20,812 nt of DNA, taken from assembly GCA_038125725.1 (NCBI GenBank), contig JAYPEK010000060.1:1-20812 (forward strand), written 5' to 3'. The position numbers were made by a program, and so were the translations under genes. The stretch's first letter is position 1. Each line of letters begins with the position of its first letter. Positions 7,182-13,195 of this stretch are shown here, in pieces. This stretch comes from TMED8 sp038125725. Lineage in GTDB: Bacteria; Pseudomonadota; Alphaproteobacteria; Rhodospirillales; Casp-alpha2. A model generated the notes under the pieces. It did no database searches. It saw only the letters and a program-made list of their open reading frames with translations, and was not told the DNA's origin.

Positions 7182-7622
7182 TCACGGCGTCCTGAAGGTT
7201 TCGACGGGCAGTTGCAGCGCCAGGATGAAGATCACCCAGACGGCGCCGGCGACACCGACGGCGAGCAGGAATTTCTCGGCGAAGCACATGCGCGAATCGG
7301 CGAAACTCGAGACCAGCACCGAGAGAAACGCCGCCGGGATCATGCCGAAATTCGGCGTCACCATGGCGAATGCCAAAACTCCGGCACTGACGGCGGCAAA
7401 CGAACGCAGGTCCGGCCGGCCGTTTTCGTCTCGCCGCAGGAAAGCCTGCACGATGACCGCCGCGGCCAGGACCGACACCAAGGCGCCGAGCATCAGCGGG
7501 AAATAGCCCGGCCCCATCCGCCGCGCGGTCCCCAGGTCGAGATCCAGCGCACCAGTGACGAAAAACAACCCCAGCCCCAAGAACAGCAGGCCGCCGGTCG
7601 CGGTGGTCCAGCGCGCGATCAT
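7182..7622 (-). CDS. tctB: Tripartite tricarboxylate transporter, small membrane subunit TctB
   Basis: This 146-residue protein has four predicted membrane helices and the TctB segment ARRMGPGYFPLMLGALVSVL near residues 33-52, where a G-x-G-x-FP motif is the family's mark. Sequence conservation in TctB is low elsewhere. The ATG overlaps the stop of the BMP-family gene by 4 bases and the end is 1 base from tctA, so tctB and tctA are almost certainly translated together. Its role is as the accessory membrane partner of TctA. Confidence 0.93.
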   Translation of the reverse strand: MIARWTTATGGLLFLGLGLFFVTGALDLDLGTARRMGPGYFPLMLGALVSVLAAAVIVQAFLRRDENGRPDLRSFAAVSAGVLAFAMVTPNFGMIPAAFLSVLVSSFADSRMCFAEKFLLAVGVAGAVWVIFILALQLPVETFRTP

Positions 7623-8551
7623 GAAGCGTCTCCGCCAGGCTGGTATTCGGGCTGGTACTCGGGACCGTCGTAGCTTTCCGGCACGCTGAGGCGCCCGCCA
7701 GCCAGTTCGCGCTCGATCTCGCGGACCGCGCCGAGCACGCCGTCCGTGACGTCGTCACGGCAGCGAAGCGCGACCGCCGATCCGTCCATCAGGCCGATGG
7801 TCACCTTTTCCGCCGGTTCGATGCCGTTCTCGGCATCCTCGACGGCGCGTTTGATTCCGGCGCCGATGTCGGCGACCGCCGACGCGATGAAAACGTCGGG
7901 TTCGATGCCGCACCAGTCGGTGGCGTTGCCGATCTGCGGGCGTTCGGCCTCGCGGCAGGCTTCGATGGCGCCGGTGCGGCCACCGTTGAGCATGGTGAAG
8001 ATGATGTCGGCACCGTCCGCTAACTGCGATGCCGCCCAATGCTTGGTGACCGCGTTGTCGTCCTGAGTGCCGCAGAACGAGGTCAGGATGCGGATATCCG
8101 GCCGCACCAGGCGCGCGCCCGCGACGTAGGCGGCACGGCCCCGCTCGCCCGGCCGGACCCGGTGGCCGGACAGGTGCCCGATGACGCCGGTTTGCGACCA
8201 ACGCGCGGCGAAGGCGCCGGCCAGGAAGGCCGATTCTTCCTGCCGCACTTCGTAGCTGAAAATGTTATCGCCTTGCACCGAGCCCTGGATCACCGCGAAA
8301 CGCGTGCGGGGATGGCGGGCGGCGACCTCTGGCGTCACCCGGTCGCCTTGGCCACCGACGAACAGCACTAGGTCGGCGTCCGCGGCGGTGGCGTCCAGGC
8401 GCTCGGCCATCACGGCTTGGTCGTAGGGAATATCGGAAACCACCGCAACATCGTGGCGACCGGTCTCGCGCACGGCCTCGACGCCGGCCAGGGCACTGGC
8501 GTTGAAACCGTTGTCGTGAAGTTCTCCGACGAAGAAGGCGGCGATTTTCAT
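7619..8551 (-). CDS. BMP/PnrA-family binding protein without signal peptide
   Basis: The 310-residue protein has the BMP fold signatures: FFVGELHDNGFNASALAGVEA near the start (equivalent to the D-x-SFN-x-x-x-x-G region that contacts the nucleoside in PnrA), ESAFLAGAFAARWS, and an IIFTMLNGG / EPDVFIASAVADIGAGIKRAVED second half. Members are normally lipoproteins or secreted receptors of ABC importers for purine nucleosides. Here there is no signal peptide or lipobox. The 21 codons between the tctC stop and this ATG, in the same frame, contain no ATG, GTG or TTG, so no longer secreted form can be made. A CGGAG site lies 8 bases before the ATG. The C-terminus carries a short EYQPEYQP duplication. 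No ABC ATPase or permease of the BMP type is nearby. It may be a cytoplasmic ligand sensor or chaperone for the imported compound. Confidence 0.85.
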   Translation of the reverse strand: MKIAAFFVGELHDNGFNASALAGVEAVRETGRHDVAVVSDIPYDQAVMAERLDATAADADLVLFVGGQGDRVTPEVAARHPRTRFAVIQGSVQGDNIFSYEVRQEESAFLAGAFAARWSQTGVIGHLSGHRVRPGERGRAAYVAGARLVRPDIRILTSFCGTQDDNAVTKHWAASQLADGADIIFTMLNGGRTGAIEACREAERPQIGNATDWCGIEPDVFIASAVADIGAGIKRAVEDAENGIEPAEKVTIGLMDGSAVALRCRDDVTDGVLGAVREIERELAGGRLSVPESYDGPEYQPEYQPGGDAS

Positions 8552-8614
8552 GCTCGGACTCCGTATTTCTCGATAGCCATGCCGATCATCGCCGGCCCTC
8601 TCCGTGGGTGGTGC

Positions 8615-9580
8615 TTACTTCTTGGCGCCGGTGGCGACGACCAGCGGCTTCCATTTTTCGATCTGGCCGGCGACATAGGCCTGGAACTCGGCCGTCGTCT
8701 TGGGCTCATGGATCAGGCCCCAGGTGTCGAACTTGGACTGCACGTCGGCGAGCTTGAAGATTTCCGCCAGCGCATCGTCGATCTTCTTGGCGATGGCCGC
8801 ATCGAGGCCGGCCGGCGCCGTCAGGCCGAGCCAGTTTTCGGCGACGATGTCGTAGCCCTGTTCCTTGAAGGTCGCCAGGTCCGGGTTGGATTTGGTCCGT
8901 GCCGACGCGCTGATGGCGAGGGCAACGGCGGTGCCGTCCTGCAGGGCGGGAACGTTCTGCGGCAAGGCGTCGAACATGATCGGAATGACGCCGGCGCGGA
9001 AATCCTGGCGCATCGGGCGCGAGCCCTTGTAGGGGATGCTGACCAGCTTGATATCGGCCATCTTGTTGAACTGGAAGCCGATGACGTTGCTCCAGGAACC
9101 GACGCCGGAAGAGCCGAAGTCGAACTTGTCGGGCGCGGCCTTGGCCATGTCGACGAAGTCGGCGAGCGTCTTGATGCCGAGCTTCGGCGAAACGAACAGG
9201 CCGAGATACACCGTGCCGATATAGGAAACGTGGGTGAAGTCCTTGAGCGCATCGTAGGGCAGCTTGGAGAACAGGGTCGGCGCGATGGAATAAGGCGCCA
9301 GGTTGGACAGCATGAAGGTGTAGCCGTCGCCTTTTTCGCGCTTCAGCGCCGAGGCCGCGACCGTGCCGCCGGCGCCCGGCTTGTTCTCGACCACGAACTG
9401 CTGGCCGAACTTGTCGCTCAGGTGCTTGCCCAGCAACCGGGCGACCAGGTCGCTGGAACCGCCGGGCGGGAACGAAACCAAGATCCGGACCGGTTTGGAG
9501 GGCCAGCTATCCGCTTGGGCGGCGGGCCCGAAGACCGCGCCGACGATCAGGCCGACGATCAGCCAAATTCTCAATGCCAT
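8615..9580 (-). CDS. tctC: Tripartite tricarboxylate transporter substrate-binding protein, TctC/Bug family
   Basis: This 321-residue secreted receptor begins with a clear signal peptide (hydrophobic residues 3-19, likely cleavage after Ala23 in AQA-DS). It then shows the Bug-family N-terminus WPSKPVRILVSFPPGGSSDL, followed by VVENKPGAGGTVAA, both conserved parts of the ligand pocket. The GSSDL loop usually holds two waters that contact the carboxylate of the ligand. It is the first gene of the tctC-BMP-tctB-tctA-deaminase run; a 63-base gap separates it from the BMP gene. Bug proteins are often duplicated and orphan, but here it sits with its own TctAB. The ligand is probably a carboxylate; its identity is unknown. 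Confidence 0.94.
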   Translation of the reverse strand: MALRIWLIVGLIVGAVFGPAAQADSWPSKPVRILVSFPPGGSSDLVARLLGKHLSDKFGQQFVVENKPGAGGTVAASALKREKGDGYTFMLSNLAPYSIAPTLFSKLPYDALKDFTHVSYIGTVYLGLFVSPKLGIKTLADFVDMAKAAPDKFDFGSSGVGSWSNVIGFQFNKMADIKLVSIPYKGSRPMRQDFRAGVIPIMFDALPQNVPALQDGTAVALAISASARTKSNPDLATFKEQGYDIVAENWLGLTAPAGLDAAIAKKIDDALAEIFKLADVQSKFDTWGLIHEPKTTAEFQAYVAGQIEKWKPLVVATGAKK

Positions 9581-9736
9581 GATGATGCTCCTTTAGAACG
9601 CGTTGCGCCGCGGCCCGGCGCCTGACGGATTCCCCGGAGTGATGATCGGATGGCCGGGGTCTGGGCCGCAGGCTTTCCATTGCCAATAGCACTAGCAGCC
9701 TTTTTGCGTTCTAAATAGATCAATTTAACGCCCATA

Positions 9737-9757
9737 GTGATGCCAAAACGGCATCAC
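9737..9757. promoter_or_regulatory. Perfect 8+8 dyad with T-N11-A spacing, candidate LysR operator for tctC
   Basis: GTGATGCC (9737-9744) and GGCATCAC (9750-9757) are exact reverse complements around AAAAC. The core runs from T9741 to A9753 with 11 bases between, which is the LysR-box rule. It overlaps the stop codon of the LysR gene (9754-9756) and lies about 160 bases upstream of the tctC ATG, followed by an AT-rich stretch (9701-9730). I see no convincing sigma-70 hexamer pair there, as expected for an activator-dependent promoter. It could instead be the LysR 3' hairpin, but no T-tract follows. Confidence 0.5.
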
Positions 9758-10674
9758 CTGTCCTGATCTGCCTGGGCGCGGCTGTTCAATTCGTCGACGG
9801 CGATGTTGATGAAAGCCCGGACCGCCGCCGAAAGCGCGCGGCCCTTGCGGATCTGCAGGCTCAGGTCACGGACCACGGGGCCGTTGTGGGAAATCGGGAT
9901 ATGGACCAGCCGGCCGGCGGCCAATTCCTCCTCGAAGCCGAACATCGTCTGGAAGGTGACCCCCAAGCCCCGGAGCGCCAGGTTCTTCATCAACTCCAGC
10001 GAACTGGTTTCGATGATGGTCGGCATGGTGCGCCCCAATTCCCTGAGCGTCGGCTCCAGCAGCGGGCGGATCGACAGGTTTTCGTCGCCCATGATCCAGG
10101 GATATTCCATGGCATCCAGAAGCGCGATCTGGCGTTCGCCGGCAAGTGGGTGATCGGGCGGCATGATGGCGCCGATATGGAATTGCCCGAAGGCGAGTTG
10201 CTGGATCGCCGGATTGGCTTCCAACGAAAACGCCAGGCCGACATCGGATTCGCCGCCGTCCAGCAGCGCCGGGATGGCGTGCGACTTGATCGTCTGCACG
10301 GTGAAATGCACGAACGGATGGTCGTCGCGCATCCGCTCGATGATCGCCGGCAGAAACTGGTGCGTCAGCCCCTCCACCGCGACGACGCCGATTTCGCCCC
10401 GCCGGCCGCCCTTGAACTGCGCCAGTTCGTCCTCGAAACGATGCGCGTCCTGCAAAACGGTGGTGACGTGACGCGCGAACAACTCGCCGGCCTTGGTCAG
10501 CACCAGCCCCTTGGCGCCGCGTTCGAACAGCGGCGCCTCGAACTCCTCCTCGAGTTTCTGGATCTGGCGGTTGACCGCCGACGAGGCGACGTTCAATTCC
10601 CGCGCGCCGCCGCGAATCGATCCAGCGCGGCGGACGGCGTCGAAATACTTGATGGCGGCGGCGTGGATGCGCAT
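9754..10674 (-). CDS. LysR-family transcriptional regulator
   Basis: The 306-residue protein has an N-terminal winged helix-turn-helix (IKYFDAVRRAGSIRGGAREL, then SAVNRQIQKLEEEFEAPLFER, residues about 8-50) and a LysR substrate-binding domain (about 90-295) with VGLAFSLE and GVTFQTMFGFEEELAAGRLV. The frame is open 48 codons further upstream, but the ATG at 10674 is chosen because LysR proteins start about 5-10 residues before the first helix. A TATAAC lies about 10 bases before this start. The gene is upstream of, and co-oriented with, the TTT operon rather than divergent from it, so control of tctC is inferred from adjacency and from the dyad at 9737-9757. The inducer is unknown, probably the imported compound or a product of it. 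Confidence 0.92.
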   Translation of the reverse strand: MRIHAAAIKYFDAVRRAGSIRGGARELNVASSAVNRQIQKLEEEFEAPLFERGAKGLVLTKAGELFARHVTTVLQDAHRFEDELAQFKGGRRGEIGVVAVEGLTHQFLPAIIERMRDDHPFVHFTVQTIKSHAIPALLDGGESDVGLAFSLEANPAIQQLAFGQFHIGAIMPPDHPLAGERQIALLDAMEYPWIMGDENLSIRPLLEPTLRELGRTMPTIIETSSLELMKNLALRGLGVTFQTMFGFEEELAAGRLVHIPISHNGPVVRDLSLQIRKGRALSAAVRAFINIAVDELNSRAQADQDR

Positions 10675-10698
10675 GGGGATTCGGTTATACCGTCGAAG

Positions 10699-10712
10699 GG
10701 TCCAGAGGGACC
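10699..10712 (-). other. Small hairpin between the methyltransferase stop and the LysR start
   Basis: GGTCC (10699-10703) pairs with GGACC (10708-10712) around a 4-base loop. It begins 4 bases after the methyltransferase stop codon on the minus strand. Without a T-tract it is only weak evidence of a transcript end. Confidence 0.25.
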
Positions 10713-10715
10713 AGT

Positions 10716-11423
10716 CTACCCCAATCTCCGGAAAAAGTAGGGATCGGTCTTGCGCTGCTGATCGGACGACGCCTGGGCCTTGCGAAACGCCCGGAACGGC
10801 CGGAACGGCGACCGGCACGAAAGGCTCAGGTACAGCCGGGTCCGCCAGGTTTCACCGAACCGACCGTAGTCCACCTCTTCGAAGGCGTAGTAGCGGCAGA
10901 GCAGCCGGATCGCCTGGCGCACGCCAGGCATGTAGGAATCGTCGAATACGATCATGCCGCCGACCGGCATCATCTCGTCCAGCAGGAAAAGCTCGTAGGC
11001 CAGATGATCGAAGGTCTTCCAGCCGTCGAGGAAAGCGAAGTCGAAACTGTCGCCGCGTTCCCGCAAGCGGCGGATGACGGAAGACGAATCCTCCAAGAAA
11101 AGCTCGTGCCGGTCGGCCATGCCGGAACGCTCAACGCAGTTCCTGCCGACATCGATCGCGTGGCCGCCTTGCGAATTGTCGATGGAAACCACATGGCCGG
11201 CTTTCGCCGCTGTCGCCGCCAACATGTAGACGGCGGTGCTGCCGGTGGCGAAGCCGGTTTCCAGGCAGCGCACGTAACCGCTCTGTTGCACGGCGAGATA
11301 GATGAAATCACCCTGATGCGGCGGCACGAACGGCAGCGTCGGATCCCGGGCGTCGTCTTGCTGCGCTTTCAGAAAACGCCGTGTTTCCTCGGTTTCCTGT
11401 AGCGGGTCATAGCGCAGATTCAT
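10716..11423 (-). CDS. Class I SAM-dependent methyltransferase (Methyltransf_24-like), target unknown
   Basis: The 235-residue protein shows a Rossmann methyltransferase core: motif I CLETGFATGSTAVYM (53-67), an acidic end of strand 2 in VVSIDNSQ (Asp82), and motif IV FDFAFLDGWKTFDH (about 126-139) followed by GGMIVFDDSYMPG. The pattern LDG plus FDD resembles metal-using small-molecule or O-methyltransferases and the TylF/Methyltransf_24 group. The C-terminal 35 residues are basic and not recognised. The ATG lies 22 bases after the tRNA-Thr 3' end with no terminator between, so it may be read through from the tRNA promoter. The LysR gene follows 41 bases on. The methyl acceptor cannot be told from the sequence. 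Confidence 0.82.
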   Translation of the reverse strand: MNLRYDPLQETEETRRFLKAQQDDARDPTLPFVPPHQGDFIYLAVQQSGYVRCLETGFATGSTAVYMLAATAAKAGHVVSIDNSQGGHAIDVGRNCVERSGMADRHELFLEDSSSVIRRLRERGDSFDFAFLDGWKTFDHLAYELFLLDEMMPVGGMIVFDDSYMPGVRQAIRLLCRYYAFEEVDYGRFGETWRTRLYLSLSCRSPFRPFRAFRKAQASSDQQRKTDPYFFRRLG

Positions 11424-11445
11424 GTTTGGAAATGCTTTGGGGAAA

Positions 11446-11520
11446 TGGTGCCGCGGAGTGGAATTGAACCACCGACCCCGCCCTTACCAAGGGCGTGCTC
11501 TACCCCTGAGCTACCGCGGC
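11446..11520 (-). tRNA. tRNA-Thr (anticodon GGT)
   Basis: On the minus strand a full cloverleaf is visible. Acceptor arm GCCGCGG (11520-11514) pairs with CCGCGGC (11456-11450). The D arm is GCTC...GAGC, the anticodon stem CGCCC/GGGCG closes the loop TTGGTAA with anticodon GGT, and the T arm is GGTGG-TTCAATT-CCACT. Discriminator A and an encoded CCA end at 11446. The length is 75 bases. Confidence 0.96.
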
Positions 11521-11538
11521 TCCGTTCGAAGCGCGCGC

Positions 11539-11567
11539 AAGATGCCACAGCCCCCCCTCGGGTGCAA
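11539..11567 (-). promoter_or_regulatory. Weak promoter candidate for tRNA-Thr
   Basis: On the minus strand TTGCAC (11567-11562), a 17-base spacer and CATCTT (11544-11539) are placed so that transcription would begin about 10 bases before the tRNA. The -10 match is only 3 of 6; the position is the main support. Confidence 0.33.
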
Positions 11568-11644
11568 GCACCGAGGCACCCGCTTGACCGGGTTTGCCGG
11601 AGCCCCCAGGATGGTCCGGTTTCCACCCCTTTGAAAGGCCGCGA

Positions 11645-11812
11645 ATGGCTTCGCAAGACAACGACCCGGCGAAATCAGGCAAGGCCGGAAAGCGCGCCGA
11701 GCGCGACCAGCGCCTGGCCGAGGCGTTGCGCGCCAACCTCAGTCGCCGCAAGGCTCAGGAACGCGCCCGCAAGCTACCGGAAAGCGAAAGTGACCCGCAG
11801 GAATCCGGCTGA
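11645..11812 (+). CDS. Small charged protein of 55 residues upstream of murA
   Basis: The frame starts at ATG 11645 with an AAAGG ribosome site 7 bases upstream and ends at TGA. Upstream in-frame Met codons exist (11594), but the shorter start has the better site. The product is very rich in Lys, Arg, Glu and Ala with no membrane segment or cysteine. Its middle (RAERDQRLAEALRANLSRRK) would be an amphipathic helix with a basic end. I do not recognise a named family; small lysine- and arginine-rich proteins just before murA are seen in several alphaproteobacteria, from my general knowledge and unchecked. A role in nucleic-acid binding is possible but not shown. A 102-base gap with a promoter candidate separates it from murA. 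Confidence 0.65.
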   Translation: MASQDNDPAKSGKAGKRAERDQRLAEALRANLSRRKAQERARKLPESESDPQESG

Positions 11813-11856
11813 CGGCCCTTCTTTCGTCATATTCGCCGGCCATAACCGAGCCAGGC

Positions 11857-11885
11857 TTGTGCGATCCGGCGAGGTTCTCTACAAG
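11857..11885 (+). promoter_or_regulatory. Promoter candidate for murA
   Basis: TTGTGC (11857-11862), a 17-base spacer and TACAAG (11880-11885) lie 29 bases before the murA ATG. GGAGG at 11898-11902 is the ribosome site. The -35 matches in only 3 positions and the -10 in 4, so this is tentative. Confidence 0.35.
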
Positions 11886-11914
11886 CGGACAATCACCGGA
11901 GGCGAACACCACCC

Positions 11915-13192
11915 ATGGATCGGATACGCGTACGCGGAGGCCGGCGGCTGGCCGGAGAAATCGAAATCAGCGGTGCCAAGAACGCCGCCTTGCCGCTGAT
12001 GGCGGCGACACTGCTCACCGATGAGCCCCTGACCCTGAAGAACTTGCCCAAGCTCGCCGATATCGCCTCGATGGCGGATCTGCTGCAGGGCCTCGGCGTC
12101 ACCATCAAGCTGAACGGCGAGAACGGCAACGGCGGCCGCACCGCTGAGCTCAGCGCGACCTCCATCACCGAAACCACAGCACCTTACGACGTGGTTCGCA
12201 AGATGCGTGCATCCGTGCTGGTGCTGGGCCCGCTGCTGGCCCGTCATGGCCAGGCTAGGGTGTCGTTGCCGGGCGGCTGCGCCATCGGCACCCGGCCGGT
12301 CGATCTGCACCTGCAGGCGTTCGAGCAACTGGGCGCCGAGATCGAATTGGCGGAAGGCTATATCGAAGCCCGCGCCCCCGGCGGTCTCAAGGGATCGCAT
12401 GTGATCTTTCCGATGGTCACCGTTGGCGGCACCGAGAACGCGCTGATGGCCGCCTCGCTGGCGGCCGGCGAGACGGTGATCGCCAATGCCGCGCGCGAGC
12501 CGGAAATCACCGACCTGGCGAATTGTCTGGTCGCCATGGGCGCCAAGATTGGCGGCATCGGCACAGATACACTGCGCGTCGAAGGCGTGGATAGGCTTCA
12601 CGCCGCCACCCACGAGGTGCTGCCCGACCGTATCGAAATCGGCAGCTACGCCGTCGCGGCGGCGATCACCAGCGGCGAAATCGAACTCAAAGGCGCCCGG
12701 TTGGAGCTGCTGGAAACCGCCGCAAAGACCCTGACCCGCGCCGGCGCCAAGGTGATCGAGACGCCGGGTGGGCTCCGCATCGTCGGACCTGAAGGCCGGC
12801 TCAAGGGTGTCGACCTGATGACCGAGCCGTTCCCAGGATTCCCCACCGACATGCAGGCGCAGTTCATGGCGATGATGGCGGTGGCCGAAGGGGCGTCGAT
12901 GATCACCGAAACCATCTTCGAAAACCGCTTCATGCACGTTCCGGAGCTCTGCCGCATGGGCGCCGACATCAACGTGCATGGCTCGTCGGCCATCGTGCGC
13001 GGTGTCGAACGGCTGTCCGGCGCACCGGTGATGGCGACCGACCTCAGGGCGTCGATCTCGCTGATCCTGGCCGGCTTGGCGGCCAAAGGCGAGACCATCA
13101 TCAACCGGGTCTATCATCTCGATCGCGGTTATGAGAGAGTGGAGCAGAAACTCGCCGCCTGCGGCGCGGATATCGAACGTTTTTCGGATTGA
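11915..13192 (+). CDS. murA: UDP-N-acetylglucosamine 1-carboxyvinyltransferase MurA
   Basis: MurA transfers the enolpyruvyl group of phosphoenolpyruvate to UDP-GlcNAc, the first committed step of peptidoglycan synthesis, in the cytoplasm. The 425-residue length is normal. Visible hallmarks are ISGAKNAALPLMAA (18-31, with the Lys-Asn pair that binds the substrates), the active-site loop PGGCAIGTRPVDLH with Cys122, the fosfomycin-sensitive cysteine form rather than the Asp variant, and FPGFPTDMQAQFMA and DLRASISLILAGL near the end. The ATG is supported by a GGAGG 12 bases upstream and by the family N-terminus MDRIRVRGG. It ends 3 bases before the GT-C-like membrane gene. Confidence 0.98.
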   Translation: MDRIRVRGGRRLAGEIEISGAKNAALPLMAATLLTDEPLTLKNLPKLADIASMADLLQGLGVTIKLNGENGNGGRTAELSATSITETTAPYDVVRKMRASVLVLGPLLARHGQARVSLPGGCAIGTRPVDLHLQAFEQLGAEIELAEGYIEARAPGGLKGSHVIFPMVTVGGTENALMAASLAAGETVIANAAREPEITDLANCLVAMGAKIGGIGTDTLRVEGVDRLHAATHEVLPDRIEIGSYAVAAAITSGEIELKGARLELLETAAKTLTRAGAKVIETPGGLRIVGPEGRLKGVDLMTEPFPGFPTDMQAQFMAMMAVAEGASMITETIFENRFMHVPELCRMGADINVHGSSAIVRGVERLSGAPVMATDLRASISLILAGLAAKGETIINRVYHLDRGYERVEQKLAACGADIERFSD

Positions 13193-13195
13193 GGG

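Noticed and set aside
8549..8617. Possible frameshift or read-through fusion of tctC with the BMP gene, since both are in the same frame
   Set aside because: The TAA stop of tctC is clean, the BMP gene has its own CGGAG ribosome site at good spacing, and each protein has its normal length.
8417..9625. Open frame of 402 codons on the plus strand opposite tctC and the BMP-family gene
   Set aside because: It is antisense to two well-supported genes; its composition reflects high-GC codon bias of the other strand and it shows no family motif.
10675..10818. 48-codon N-terminal extension of the LysR frame
   Set aside because: It would put residues before the helix-turn-helix that LysR proteins lack, and it runs into the methyltransferase gene.
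11420..11656. Small open frames over tRNA-Thr on both strands
   Set aside because: The tRNA cloverleaf is complete, so apparent coding there is chance.
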